Source: Apostichopus japonicus (Eukaryota > Echinodermata > Holothuroidea > Aspidochirotida > Stichopodidae). From it: DNA of 64,000 bases. Under the pieces are notes generated by a model. It did not search any database. It was not told the DNA's origin and saw nothing but the letters and a program-made list of their open reading frames with translations. This document shows, piece after piece, positions 14,001 to 27,441 of the stretch. Both the position numbers and the translations under genes were made by a program. The stretch covers positions 5,294,501-5,358,500 of the forward strand of contig NC_092569.1 of assembly GCF_037975245.1 (NCBI RefSeq). Reading direction: 5' to 3'. Position 1 is the first letter of the stretch, and the number at the start of each line of letters is the position of its first letter.

Positions 14001-15624
14001 AAGTGATTCCAACCAACTAGACCTCTTACATTTGGAGCCATCCAGTTAATAGTGTTAATGAATATTATACTTGACATGGCCAGGATTATGTTACGCCGTT
14101 TGTACAACACCCAATGCAAAATACAGCTTAACACTTTAACACATTTCAGTTCGTTGCACTTTCCTGTTTACTTTTAGAACATTTAGCAGCATTTGCGATT
14201 GCAGACTTACTTGAACCTCAATTAGCAATATCAGTTACCGGAAATGGTTGGTCTGGTTAAGTCTATTTACGTGACCTTACTTGTAACGAACAGTGACATG
14301 AGTAATTAGAGGTCACACAGGAAATGTGAAGCTGGTTTACGACAATGCGTGAGATTGTTTACTGTCGCTTCAGCTGTTTGCTGTCTCGCTTAACGAAACC
14401 AACAAAATATTACATCTAAATTGACTGAGGCAATATGTATTGCATACATATAGGCAAATATAACTTAATTTCCACATATAGTGCTACTTAAAGCATTCAA
14501 TGCAACCATGTAATGCAAAAGTAAATAGGTCTAAGTCATATACACATTGATAACGAATGATTCGTACCGTGAGAAGGAAATATAACATGGGTTGCGTGTG
14601 GGTCATAGAGGGAACGGGGTTGAATGTGGGGTCATGGGGACGGGGGGGGGGGAGGAATAGGGAGGGTGCTACTGTGAGGAGGGATGACACCATCCGGTAT
14701 CATGCATGCTATTGTTTGATATAGTGTTTGTGATATAGTGTGATATATAGTGTTTGATATAGTATTCGTGATAATGTGTTTGATATAGTGTTTGATTTAG
14801 TGTTCGTAGTATAGTGTGATATAGTGTTTGATATAGTGTTCGTTATGCCGGGATCATATATGTGATCTGGATGTACTTCACAGATCGTCGTGTCGCATAT
14901 AACAACCCTGCCCCCTTCCCACCCTCCCAACTCCCATCTCAATCTCGCTGAGCCCGCTAAGAAGATGAACCCATATATGAATAATTGAACTTGATGCTTA
15001 TAGTCATTCGGGTTGTTCGTGCAGTGTGTGTATGTCTGTATATATATTTCAATAATTTATGGTCGTACCCCTTTGCTTGTAAATAACTAACTTTTAGAAG
15101 GAAATGATACGTTATGTGATCTCTCTGAGGCTGATGAAGTTATTTTCCTGTTCGTATCATACGGCTATCTTCGTAAGTATAGTGTGAGATGTGCAAATAG
15201 ACACACGAACGAACGAACGAAAGTGAATGCAAAGGCTTGAAACTGAATGAAAAAGTAAAAGTAGTGACCAGTCGCAACTCAGTTGATGTATACTCCACAT
15301 TATTTACGCATGAATTTCAATAGCTTCTGCTTCACTTGTGACTTTGAGTTGGTTTCTGATCGGAAACAGTCTAGATAACTGCGGTATTTTCTATAAAAAA
15401 AAAGATAATGAGTTTCGTTTGGTGATTTTACACGATGATTACTTTACCGAGATAAATCCGAATAGTGATTAACTATACAATATGACATCTATTTGACCGT
15501 CTGCATGGGGGGATTAGTCTAACAATCAACTTCGGATGTAATCGTTCACCCCACAATAGCTCAATTCGTGGAAACCCAAAAACGCGAACAAGCACGTGAC
15601 AGCTTATCATATTCATATTCATAT

Positions 15625-15627
<3 letters not shown>
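11027..15627. other. Noncoding stretch, low-complexity patches
   Basis: I recognise no gene. Contents include a 16-base G run at 12710-12725, an 11-base G run at 14642-14652, and a degenerate minisatellite listed separately at 14713-14847. The open frames here (for example the 86-codon minus-strand frame at 13455-13715) match no family I can name. Confidence 0.65.
14713..14847. repeat. Degenerate minisatellite built on GTTTGATATAGT
   Basis: Roughly ten imperfect copies of a 12-bp word, GTTTGATATAGT or variants such as GTGTGATATAGT and GTTCGTAGTATAGT, follow each other. Spacing varies by a few bases. A 77-codon minus-strand open frame across it consists of repeated IS/NT-type residues and is only the repeat read as protein. 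Confidence 0.75.

Positions 15628-15719
<92 letters not shown>
15628..15719. repeat. (AT)n microsatellite, 46 units
   Basis: An uninterrupted 92-bp alternating AT run. It is its own reverse complement and can form a cruciform. It creates matching Ile-Tyr open frames on both strands, which are artefacts. The length is likely polymorphic and prone to assembly error. Confidence 0.97.
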
Positions 15720-15721
<2 letters not shown>

Positions 15722-18700
15722 CGCCACATTCACTCATTTTTAAAATCCTGAATTTGTCCTTGATAGTATCCAGGTTAAAGTAATTTCGAAATCTAAAAAC
15801 TTGTTTGATCTATCATTGATGCCAAAGAGAGAAAGAGAAAGGATTAAAGAAAAATGAAATGATCCCATACAGGACCTCCAGGTCTTTAAATTTGCCCCAC
15901 TTTAGGTCGTCACCTTGTACCCACTTCACCTTCAAAACGCCCCTCTTTTCACCCTCGGGTGAGGGATAAGAAAGGTCCATTATAACCACCCCATCGATCT
16001 GTGGCTTATTATGATTGTAAAGTTCATTCTGTCCTTCATCTTCTTTTGATCAGTTTTAAGGGGAAGGTTTAACCATCTTTTTAAAGTGAAGTAATTAATT
16101 CAAGCTTCAAGCGTTCCATGTATCAATACGATGTGATTTATTATTATCGATCGATTTGTCGGACTAAACTGACCCCTTGATTCATATAAGAGTCCGTTTC
16201 ATTGATTTTCTGTCTGTGTGATTGTCCAAAGTTTATGCAGTTACAATATACAGGAGGCGGGAGATTCAATAGAGGAGGGCACGGTCAGCGGGTAAAAAAC
16301 ACAGTTGCGAAAGGATGAGGTCGAGCAGAAATAATGAAAACAGTTTCGTTTGTGGGAATATTCAATTTCAGATCAGTTTTTCATTTGATAAAGACTCTAT
16401 AATTACCTCTATATGGAATTTGTGCGACTGTTAAATCCTCAAAGTTTACAAAGATGATTATAGATGATTTCATAGTAGAGTTAAAATATCCAGTCATTGT
16501 ACGATCATGAGGGAAGGTTGTTTGGCTTTACATGTGAGAAGGGGGCGAGGGTAGGGTGGGGAGGACAGGGGATTGGCAGGAAGGTTTCTACCAAACATCA
16601 AACGTCTGATTTGCAGAGCTATACGATCTGGCATATTGTAGTACTTAGTTCCAGCACATTTAATAAAGCAACTTTGATTCAATATCCCATGCGAATGGTC
16701 TTTTATTTTGTGTCATTCCCCAAATGTGCAGTTTACATGCATACTTCACATTCATAATCCAACTGGCTGCAACTATGAGCGGTCGAAAAAATATATAAAG
16801 TACACTATAAGCCTATAATGTCCTGGTAAAATATTCCGAAAACATTTTGAAGTGATCGATATTGCCCCGAACGTGTTAGAAAGTAGAGGGGTTGGGTTGG
16901 GGGGGGGTTGGGCACACGTGGTCAATCGCATATCCTTTTCAAATATAACGCCCTCCAGCCCTGCCCTCCTTTGGTCCTTACATTGTAGTTTACCCCGCTC
17001 CCATGTTTGGAACTGATTTGGAGACTCAGACTTTAGCAAAGGAAATACTTACTGAAATACTGAAAGTAATGAGTTTTTTTTTAGAGAGTTTGAGACCAAA
17101 TACTGTTGATCTTTGAACAGTGTTGGTAAAGACAATCAGGTTGACCTAAGTGGTATTGTAAATATCTAATTCTTGCGCCCATCACCCAGGGTGGATGGTA
17201 ATCGTTAAGGGAGGGTGCTATTCAAGTTCACGTCGTATTCTAGAAAGTTTTCATGTCCAACTATATAGATGAAGGGTAAAGTAAGCCAATGTATAATGAT
17301 TGGTGCTAATGCGACATATAAATGTAAAGTTGAAGGATATCCGGTGTCTGAGACGGTAAACATTGCACGTCATGTAAACAGTTAATATGCCTTCGTGTTC
17401 AATGTGAAATCTGTTTTATTGGAAACTTTCAGCAACTAATTAATAAAGCTCGGTTGAACAGAGAGGTCATCGCAGATTTGTACTTTTCTCATAGCATATC
17501 GTTCCCATTATCAGATATGTAACATATATGTATCGTTTCAATTAACAGATAAATTAGCGCGAACCAAATATTCTCATTTCTTCTCTTCTTTCTCATATTG
17601 CAATATAAGTGTTTGACGTTACAATTTTCTTTTTGCTGCTAAAATTATGATTTCTTTTGACGTCACAAATATAGAGAATGACGTGTATCCTATATGTACT
17701 ATAGTGATGGCCTGATATAATGTACTGCTACAGCACAGACATGCCACTTTTCATTGAAACACCGAATACAAGGAAGGAAATCATTTATTTCTAGGATGAC
17801 TGAGGCGAACTTTCAACCAATAATGTAGGGGTACGTTTCTACTTATCTGTTCAGGTCATTCATAATAGCACCCTACCTCACCCCAACCCCACACCCTGTC
17901 ACACACCATATGGTTAATATCATGTCACTCCACTTGTAGTTTGACGGGGGGGGGGGGAAACCTCACCTAAAATTTGAGTTGAATTTTTTTTAAATTTTAT
18001 GGCAGTTTAACGTATTCACTAATCCAGGCTGGGAATACATAATTTAAACTTAAAGAAAACGCAATTTGTTTCACACAGAATACAAGATAAATACACAAAA
18101 TGTAAACATAAACACCACAGAAATCAATTGAAATTGTCTTAAAATAACGAATCATTCTAATAAGTCACAAATTATAACGGCTTACTTTAATTGATATATA
18201 CTTAAATTGACATTTCTGACCATCCCTTGAAACTTAAAGACCTGGATTGAACTCTTTACAAAACTCTCTAAATAAGGTATCGAATATATCACACACCATA
18301 TCCTGTTGTGGACATCATATAAACTATAAACAAGTCAACGGACTAATGTCAGTTTACAAGACATGCCTAATAATGAATATTAGAATATTAAAAGTTTTAA
18401 TTTTTTCTACTTGTTTATTTCACGATAGAGAGACAGAGAGAGGGGAAATGAGTTACATCCGTTCCAATTTTCAAACGGTCAGGAGTAGTTTGATACGCAG
18501 CCCTTAATAATTTGTTATGTTCATATATGATATAGTTTATACTACCTCCGTTATAGCCCCCACTATAAATAAAGATTCAATTACGCTTATGACATGTATT
18601 TACGGAAACGTTTTAACTTGTTTTGAAAAGTGTGGACGAACTGAGTTAGCTTCTTGAGTGTCATCAGCAGTTGTGAGTCAGAACTCGATTAAAGCAGTAT

Positions 18701-20213
18701 GTCAAAATTATAAATTAAGAAAGAAAGTCAAGATGTTTTCAACGTATTTGTATTTGTATATGTGACAGCATTCGCCAAACCCATCGAACCGTGGAGTTAT
18801 ACTTTCCTTTGAAATCTGCCACGAACTTTAAAATGTACCATTTTTCTGAATAATGAACTTAGATTTGTGCATGATGGGACAAATTGACATTATTCCACGG
18901 TTGGTGGTTTTGATCTTATTTCTGCGTTATTCCATATAACCTATCAATGAACATGATTTCTTAAGAAGGACAAACTGAAGAATAATCGCGTTTTTTTTGT
19001 AGCCTATAGATATCTCTAATCGTTTTTAACAGTCCTACAGGGATGGGGGGGGGGGTGAGCTGGTACGGGAAGGGGGTGCAGTTAAAGGGTCAGGGTGTGT
19101 GGTTATTTGACGCAATCCTTGTCGTTACGTCTTGGCGTTGTACCCGCTGCCTCAGTAGAGGATTAGGCAATGAAACAAGCAATACACACTATAGAGAACT
19201 TAACATTAGGTGTCTACGTTATTCGGCTCGCTGAATAACTCTAAACTGTGATGACTAAAGATACCTTAAAATATGCATGGTATCTAATATACATGATATT
19301 GAGGGTGTAGAATTGCTTTACCAGTCGTTTCGTTAATCTAGCACAAAGACACATGTTCTGCAGATTGTAAACACAATGTATTTCAAACGTGTCAACATCA
19401 ACAAATTCCATCACCGTCAGACTGACTTTGGAAGTGCCTATTGTTTATGGTGTTGGTCAAAGTTCATATAATATGCTAGAAGAGCAATTATGATCTAATC
19501 ATTTTACACTGGTGTCCCGATCCATCAAAGGGAAATTGTCATTCCCAATCAATTTGGCCATTTCGCCTCAAACCCGTTTCAATTAACAGCCAGCGACTCA
19601 GTTGTGTGGACATCTTGTTTCATTGAACCTCACTCCACTCCACCCCACCCCACCACACCCCCACCAAGCACACCCGTCAAACGCCTTATTCTACCCTCTT
19701 CCCCTCATTAACACACTGTAATTGATCGGGTTCAGTTTGATGAACAAGTTGGCAGAAATGGAAAGGACCAAGATGTCGTTAATTAGTACAGTAATTCTTA
19801 TCGTCAGTAGTAGTCGATCATATTGAAAATGGAGGTGGGGGGGGGGGGGGTTATCGTTGTATAATATTTAAAAGTCTGCCAGTTACGATGTAAAATTTCC
19901 AGTCATATGATATAAGGTGGTGGGAATTATATGGCTAGACGTTAAGTTCCCACCATCCTGTAGTTGACTTAAAAAGAATACTTTCAATGGGAGTTTGATT
20001 TTTGTTTTAAATAAACGCCCTTATCCTTGTTAAAGTAAAGAGAGTTAATTGACAGATGAATAGAGGTATACTCAGTGGGGAATATTGTAACACAGACTGA
20101 CGAACAAGAATTAGGCAAACAGTGTCCTTAATCACAAAACCCAATCCTGCAGCTCCGTCAAGCCGCAGCGTTAGTAAGTTGTATTCACCCAAAAAACTTT
20201 TGCAAACAGTTTG
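15720..20213. other. Noncoding stretch with G runs
   Basis: I recognise no gene. G runs lie at 16899-16907, 17946-17957, 19045-19055 and 19837-19850. A C-rich tract of CCACCCC-like words lies at about 19626-19670. Open frames on both strands around 16.5-17.0 kb are short and show no motif. Confidence 0.65.
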
Positions 20214-20522
20214 TCACCTTTTTGGATAACTTCGTTTCGTTTGACAGCTTCTTTTGACTAAGGTGCCACTGTTGCCATATCGACTGGGGATTTTCGCAGT
20301 AAATTTCTCAACTAGAACTCGATTTAGTACCACAGAGGCTTCATAAGGTATACCAACCGCTGCCTGACCGCAATTGCATGTGAAAAACGAAGCTAAGTCG
20401 TCGCCATTTTGTTGACATAGATCATATCTAGCCCTCTTAATATCCGTACCCTCCCCCGTGGTGTAGGATGGGCCACTCGTTACGCCCAATTGGTCAGATC
20501 TAAAGAGTTCGTCAGCGGGGTT
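20214..20522 (-). other. Open reading frame of unknown identity, 102 codons
   Basis: Reading the minus strand from 20522 down to the stop at 20214 gives 102 sense codons of mixed composition. It is not a repeat and contains Cys, Gly and charged residues, including a TCNCGQ stretch. I recognise no domain. The frame has no ATG of its own near its 5' end. It lies one base out of frame with the short ATG frame just upstream (20512-20580), and the two overlap. The last codons run into AAAAAGGTGACA, which also looks like a weak splice donor. It may be part of a decayed gene, an exon joined through an error or indel in the preceding C run, or a chance open frame. The length alone is not significant. 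Confidence 0.15.
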
Positions 20523-20580
20523 TCACAACTTTGTCTTTCACCGTCTCGTCTTGGGAGCTTGTCGTGCTATCAGGCGCCAT
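20512..20580 (-). CDS. Candidate first coding segment of an unknown gene
   Basis: On the minus strand, ATGGCG at 20580 begins a 22-codon frame encoding a polar, charged peptide starting MAPDSTTSSQDE and ending at TGA. The composition (Ser, Thr, Asp, Glu, Lys) is typical of the flexible N-terminus of many eukaryotic proteins. It is unlike the hydrophobic or low-complexity frames elsewhere in the window. G follows the ATG, as in good start contexts. A TATA-like box lies about 60 bases upstream. Possible continuations are a splice donor inside it (ACG before GTGAAA) or a one-base frameshift at the CCCC run leading into the 102-codon open frame. I cannot name a family. It could equally be chance. 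Confidence 0.17.
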   Translation of the reverse strand: MAPDSTTSSQDETVKDKVVKPR

Positions 20581-20606
20581 GTAAAAAAATGGATCCGAAA
20601 GAGTTG

Positions 20607-20648
20607 TGAGTGTAAAAGAAACCGTCATAAAATATATTTATATATATA
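20607..20648 (-). promoter_or_regulatory. TATA-like box upstream of the candidate start
   Basis: Read on the minus strand, TATATAAA occupies 20644 to 20637. About 35 bases downstream is CTCACAACTC, whose A at 20607 would fit an initiator. The ATG at 20580 would then follow a leader of about 27 bases. The sequence is AT-rich and TATA-like words are common here, so the support is positional only. Confidence 0.2.
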
Positions 20649-23600
20649 GGACTATCGATTTCATTCTTCTTTCAATAGAATGACTGTTTGAAATAACAAT
20701 ATTTCTACAACTATGCACGTGCGGTCTGTGAGAAATTGTTCATTATGCCTTGATGAAATTGTCGATAATTTTGTATTAAACCTGAGAAGTTTGAACAGAT
20801 GTGAAAGCACATGGAACAAAGTTGAATGGGAATGAGTCACGCATCATATACCGTAATAACCCGCCCCTCTATAGCGACCACCGACGACGTACTTTCTGGT
20901 AAGCTTGCAGTCGTAGCTAACTGTGCTGTGGCATGATACGTATCCTTGCACTATCAAATTTATATGTTAATTCAGTGCAGCATCCTTGCGCGCGTAATTA
21001 TTAGTCCACATATCATGCGCGCATCGCGTGCGCACTATATATACTGATAACCGTAGGTTTACAACTAGCTGCAATATTCTCGTGAGGAGGATATGGCATG
21101 AAGAATGATAACGATTGTCGGATCTTGGGTTCCTTTGACACAAAGCTTGAACAATCGTTTCCTTGTATCCCAGGCTATGCCGGTCCAGCTACAATATGGC
21201 ACCGACTTTATAAAATGATTCCAACTTAATGCAATATTTAGATAAATTCCATTTTATTTCAGAGATATCCAAGTTATGACAATAATGAGGAAATAACCCC
21301 ACTTTACAGATATTTGGTGGTTCACCAATCGTAAAAGTATAGCAAACCACTGTAACTAACACGTCTACGACTTTTCACTAATTTTGTAAAAAAATCGGTT
21401 ATTGACATACGGAGTGTTTGATTCTGTTTAACCTCCATGGTTATAGATACAATGTAGTTCCCTTTATCGTGTATCACGTGCGTTGTATCATGTAGGTTGA
21501 TGGTAAAGATTTCAATTTTTTCTATCTATATATCTATAGATCTATATATACATTAGTAGACAATATCGTTGGATAGCTTATAACACCTAGGCCTATATTC
21601 TCATGACGTATTAATATGGTTAGCTAACTTGACAAGGCAATGAATGGAATGAAAAGTATAGTACCATTCACAAGTTGTTTAGTAGGGCAAACGGAAGAGA
21701 ACAATTGTTGTAACACATGGCAGTGTTATTGAATCCGATTCGGGTAAGAATTGGTGAGCTAATATAATCATCCATTGATGCATGGTATTCGATATTCTAT
21801 TGGACCAGTATAGTTTAAAGGTATACTCCCTTATTATATATGAATTAAGTTGCATTGCTAGTTACCATATCAAAAACCCCATTGACCTATAATGGAATTC
21901 TTGTAGTTGGTTTCCATCTACATAAAGTGATAATGGACAATCATTTACACGCCGTATGTCTTTTCGATTTGATGTAACCCAAAGAACTGAAAATTGAGTT
22001 AAAGATGAACTATACTGTGTATACACACACACATAGTCAGTGTTATGTGAGCTATAGAATAAACGCATTGAAGAAGAAGCAGGGAACTCAACAATAATCG
22101 TTATCGCATATGAAAGCCTATACAGATGTTCATGATGAACAACTCCTATACCCCGTCCCGTACCCCTTCCCCTCCTCTCAGACAGATTCCAACAGTCTTG
22201 TTCCATTTGGGAGGTATCCTGGGTTCAAAAATCATGTCAGAGGGCTGTCATTTTGTCTGTGCAGTATGCATTCGTAATCACGCGATGAAATATGAAAATT
22301 TCCTGTTTTTTTTCATATTTTCATGGTGAAAGTAAGCAGTATAGTTGACAACATTACTGCAACTAGATAATATTAAAAAAATAAATATATAAAGGGCACA
22401 GTTATTGAAAAAAAATACAAAATTTACATAGTAATAAAGCACAATAACTTGTATGGTAAAGAGTAAAGAAGACTCCACACATTCAAACCAAGCGTCTCTG
22501 TAATATCATTTTTAAACTTACTCAAATCATCAGTCCAGCATATGAAGGAACAACTAAAACTTTACATCTCCTAAACGGATTACAAATATTATTGGCAGTT
22601 TGGGGACGGGGGTGTAACGATTCCCCCTCCCATTGAAATGGTACGTTATGTAGTGTACCTCTATACCAGCTCAAACCTATAGGTGAGGAGGAGGTTAGCA
22701 TAACTGAACTTTGAGATGCACTCTGTGGAACTGAAATACTCCTGCCCTGTACCAGCATCGATTGTTTCTTATACCGTAGACCTTTTACAGAACTTCATAC
22801 TTCGACTCGGTGTAATACAGATTGTGAAGTTCGGTTTAAAGTTGTCCTTTCATTTTGTTCGTGTTTTTGTTTTACATCAAAATTTTAGTCAATAAAGAGA
22901 AATGATCAAATTTATTCGACAGGCAAAAAAATCGCTTCCAAACTTTTTAAATCGATGTTTTGTCATGGGGCACCCCTGTAATCGTGAAGTGGAGACAAGG
23001 TTAAAACTACATTTTTATTCTTAGAACTCTTGATATACTGATTTCTGAGAAGAAACATTCATAACCGTCTTGGAATAGGCCTAGCTAAATTGCAACCTTC
23101 CGTCCGTCCACTAGTTGGCAGATAAAAGAAACCATTTTTTTCTTGTCAGGCTATACATATACAATAAAATAAGTTTATGGTGACGTAACGTCCACCATTC
23201 GAATTGTTCGGCAAGTCTCAGCCATTCCAAAAGGTCTTAACCTACTTGTGTGAAAGTGTTTCCTAGTAATCCCACAATATAGCCATGGACTTGAAATTGA
23301 AACATCAAGTTAAAGATAACAAAAAATATACAAAGAAATATATTAAATCCATTGGTGAGTTGTACTTTTGCTTTTATACCCTAAGATCGTACTCCAGCAT
23401 GAATATCCAAAAATAGATCACAATTTCTATAAATTTCTGTAGTTCAGTCTGTGGGAGCTTCCGTTGCTTTGCGGGTGAGTAATAATTGGATTACTTCAGG
23501 ACTTTCTTGAGTCATAGGATTAATCAATGCTTTACTTGTGCTTTCGCCAAAAAAAGAAATGTGGGTGAATTTTCTTTTTGAGGTAATATGAGATAATGAT

Positions 23601-24378
23601 ATACTAAAATATCAATTTTCATGGTGGATTTGATAAATCCAAAGAAAAAAGTATTACTTTTGGAAGGTAAAACATTTCTACTTTTAAAACAGGCCGCATC
23701 AGAAGAGTATACGTTAGGCCAGTAAATGTACGTATGAATCGGATCCTTGCGCTGTTCCGTGATATCATATCTGATGTTTTAATGTAGGCAATATAGAATG
23801 GGAGGTCGGTCGTGATAGTCGATGAGTGGGGGTTTATTTTATTAACTTTGGAAATCATTGCCATTAAAAAAAAAGTCAAGGAAACTTAGTTTAGATTATA
23901 CGTGATGAAATAACGGCGAGGTTCAGAGTGTCGTTTGTAGGATAAAAATTCATTGGTAAAATAAAAAAAAAATTGATCATACAAATATGCTTGGTTTTGG
24001 GTTCATTTCTGTTCTTTGAGATTTCATTCCAATGGGATTACATACTAAGCAGGTACCTGTCTTCAACAGGAAAGGGTTGGACCTATCAATCCATTCATCA
24101 ATGCTACCCCGTGGCATTCGTAATCGTCTGACATCTTAATATGTGGCAATGTTGCCGGTGTTTTCTTCTCTTTTGGGAGGTGGGGGGGGGGGGTGGCAAG
24201 AGATGAAATGAATCACATGTAAACCTCGATGTTTAATGGGGTAGATTATAAACCATTGGATCCATACCTATCAGACGGTGTATAACATCAAAAAGATTGA
24301 ATAGATGAAACTAGTCTCTATTGCGTATTTCGAGTCATTGCGATGAAGAATGATAAGATCCATCGTAGTCTTCGTCCG
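20649..24378. other. Noncoding stretch
   Basis: I recognise no gene. A CpG-bearing patch with GCGCGC words lies at about 20988-21035. A partly palindromic TCTATATATCTATAGATCT-like segment lies at 21520-21550. A 12-base G run lies at 24182-24193. The minus-strand frame at 21862-22206 (114 codons) has no domain and falls in the chance range. Confidence 0.65.
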
Positions 24379-24526
24379 CGTCATCATCATGGTCGTCATC
24401 GCGATCGTCACCATCGTCGTCGTCATCTTCATTGTAGGCTAATAGTCGTGTTCATTGTCATCGTCATAGAAATCATGATCGTAATCATCGTCATGGTCAT
24501 AATCATCTTCATCGTCGTCGTCGTCG

Positions 24527-24558
<32 letters not shown>

Positions 24559-24731
24559 GTCATCATCATCATCATCATCATCATCACCATCACCACCACC
24601 ACCGCCACCGCCACCGCCACCGCCATCGCCATCGCCATCGCCATCGCCATCGCCATCGCCATCGCCATCGCCATCGCCATCGCCATCGCCATCGCCATCG
24701 CCATCGCCATCGCCATCGCCATCGCCATCGC

Positions 24732-24819
<88 letters not shown>

Positions 24820-24828
24820 GTCGTCGTA
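24379..24828. repeat. Layered CAT/CGTCAT/CGCCAT microsatellite array, 450 bp
   Basis: This is a compound trinucleotide and hexanucleotide array. The 5' part is an irregular mix of CAT, CGT and GTC triplets, followed by GTC-rich, CAT-rich, CACCAC and CGCCAC blocks. Next come 19 perfect CGCCAT hexamers (24621-24734), five CGTCAT hexamers (24735-24764), a run of CAT triplets, and a final CGTCGTCGT. Because no frame contains a stop, three long open frames (about 146-168 codons) cross it: poly-Asp/Gly and poly-Met/Ala on the minus strand, and poly-Ile/Ala/Val on the plus strand. These are shadows of the repeat, not genes. Confidence 0.96.
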
Positions 24829-27207
24829 AAAGGAAGAATATATACGTAGCATCGTTTTGAAATTTTCATTCCATGGCAAATACACTGCTTTCGGAGATAT
24901 TTATAGTTGAAATATTACCCCTTGTCGTTGCAGTTGGTAAGTTAGCAGATCTGTTGACCCTTGTCTAAGTTTGTTTCCTTGAAAGCCAGCTGTCCAAACT
25001 ATAGCGTATAGGCCTATCATTAAAACTAACGCAAATCGTTCCACCTATCGATGTAGAGCAGGTCCAGTCTATCTTGCATATTAAGCTGGGACAATGTTGT
25101 CAGTAAAAGATATACGTCTGCTCGTCGTGTTGATTATTTGTCCATTTCTTGAATAATTACTAACAACGGTAAAAAATAATTATTAGTACAATATTTGAAC
25201 TGCATACTGATTTATTGAAGAGAGGGCGGCATGCCACCTACCATATACATACATATTTGTGGGGGAGAAGTTGCTGCCTTCCAAAAACTATAGCCAGACG
25301 GAATGCTTCGTCATAAGGCCTCCCACCGATTCTAACTCGAAAAGAACTATTAAATTGTTTTAACAATTGAAAACACGAGTGAGTGTTTGTGGAACCTCGC
25401 AGACCAGACTTAGGCGTTCTCAATTTACGCCTTGTCAAAGAAATGGAACTAGTCAACTGAATCATGATGAGTGCCAGCCAAAAAAAAAAAAACCTGAAAT
25501 AAAATATACTATGAATATTCTCACACTATACTTTAGTGAGATGAATGGATGGGATACAAAGTATGATTAATCGACTTTTGTAATTACGAAACCTGGCGAG
25601 TGACTCTTACATCTCTTCACAACACATCGATCTAACACGTGCTCTATGTGATGGAAACTGTAATACTTTATCAGTCGCATTTTTACGTTTGCATGTATAA
25701 TCAATATCTAGTTATATAAAGAAGAAACAAAATGATAGAAAGTTTATCCTGTTCTGTTTGAATATATTATAAATGATATGAAGCCAACCCATGCAAATGC
25801 TTGCATAAATGCATAACCTACAACTTTGTGCTCAATACTCAGACTGTATGAGTCCATAGGGCCTACACGTATACTCGTATTCGTAGCATTGGTCTCTGTA
25901 CTCGGGCCTCACGGATCTGTACTCGTAATAATTGTATACTCGTTACCATGGGGCTTTTCTTCTTGTATTTAGTGAAGAGTTTAGTATATATACTTGCGCT
26001 TAAAGCCCCTTGAATACGTATACTCATGCTCATAGCAGTGATAGTTCTATTTTGCCCATTAATGTTCAAGCTGTTGACCTCGTACTGCAAGTCTGCTTAA
26101 GACCACTACGAAAGAAAAACACACTTGGACCGTACAGTGAGTCACAAGTGGGGGGAGGGGGGGGGGGGGTAAATTTAGACCTTTGCTCAGAAGATGACCC
26201 TTTTTAGCTTTATCGTGCCTACGGAGCCGTTTGGTGGTGCAATTACAATGCTATTAAGTATAGGTCTGTTCGCATATATATGAATTCATCTGATAGGTAA
26301 GCCAAGGCAGCAGTCAAAGAGCTTATAGAAGAACTCCATACTATATGTTCAAATCCGTCGGATGTTTCTAGAGTACGTAATAACGGGGTTTTACCAGTAT
26401 TCTTTGCAGTAATTTCTATATCTACATTTAAGTATATACGTCATATGTGCTCCAAAGCTGCAGACATATAGGTAAACATTATTTGAACACGTTTGGGTTT
26501 AAGTTACATCCTTCAAAAACAAGCAATTGTATATCATGTTATGCTATTGGATTCCCAAAGATAGGGGAATCAACCGAAGCATGTGAGATTATAACCTAGT
26601 TACAATCTGCGGTTTGAGCTACAAATGTTAAAGCTCATTTTGAATTTTTCTATCCTAACGTCATCTCTAATACAGATCTTGAAGGTGCAGGCCGCAAATA
26701 ATTGTCAGTATTTATGGAGGCTCCCATAGTAACTGTCACGTGATAATAAACCTTAAGGAAGTGATTAGTCTTGACCTAGTAAAGTCAGTGATGTTTGCAG
26801 GCACTGCTAGTCGTCTTCCCGTTGGACTTTAAAGTGGCTTTTATTTGACTCAGATCGTCAAAATCATGCTCGTAAATGAAACCGAAGGTCTTGGCGCAAA
26901 AAGAACTGGAACCACTGAAAACAATGACCTTGACCCTCACAAGTTAAGATAATGTCAGCACTTTGAAATAGAACCAGTGAGGTACAGGAAACATTCTGTC
27001 ATGGATTTTAACGAGACCAAATAATCATCCAGCTGAGGTTCTAGTGAGACTTGACCAGTTTGTATCTCCCACACTAAGATCTCCGGTTAGATATATATAT
27101 ATATATCTACGTTGGGTTTCTTGATACTTCGTTTGTATTTGATCTCTGCGAGATGTGAGATGATACAAACCTATAATAGATACTAGTACAATATTAAAAG
27201 GTAGTCA
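24829..27207. other. Noncoding stretch
   Basis: I recognise no gene. A degenerate TACTCGTATTCGTA-like word is repeated between about 25867 and 25945. A G-rich tract with a 13-base run lies at 26157-26169. A 22-bp AT-rich perfect palindrome lies at 27088-27109. Confidence 0.65.
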
Positions 27208-27441
27208 GTATAGGCCCCAAATTATAGCGCGCTGTAATTGCTAGAAAGTTTCAAAAAGTACTTTCCTAGAGGTCTTTATACTCTCCAAATTGTTCTCTGA
27301 CGTTTCTAAGGAACACACAAGATGACTGAATGTCCCAGTGAGGAAAATGTCCTCGAAGTTTGTAATAAAAACAGCCTAAATTATTTGACCAAAGGTGACC
27401 ATATTTGAATATCTAGCGTATTTGGGGCCAATACAGCATAC
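27208..27441. mobile_element. MITE-like dispersed element with GGCCCCAAAT ends, copy 1
   Basis: A 234-bp segment begins GTATAGGCCCCAAATTATAG and ends with TATTTGGGGCC followed by AATACAGCATAC. The word GGCCCCAAAT appears near both ends in inverted orientation. The whole segment matches the reverse complement of 36029-36261 at roughly 85 percent by my hand alignment, and the similarity stops at the same points on both sides. I see no coding frame. Size, inverted ends and dispersion fit a non-autonomous DNA transposon. I could not fix a target duplication, so the superfamily is unknown. Confidence 0.75.

Noticed and set aside
24429-24885. Long minus-strand open frames (146-148 codons) rich in Asp/Gly or Met/Ala
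   Set aside because: They are a stop-free trinucleotide/hexanucleotide repeat read in different frames, and the plus strand is open too.
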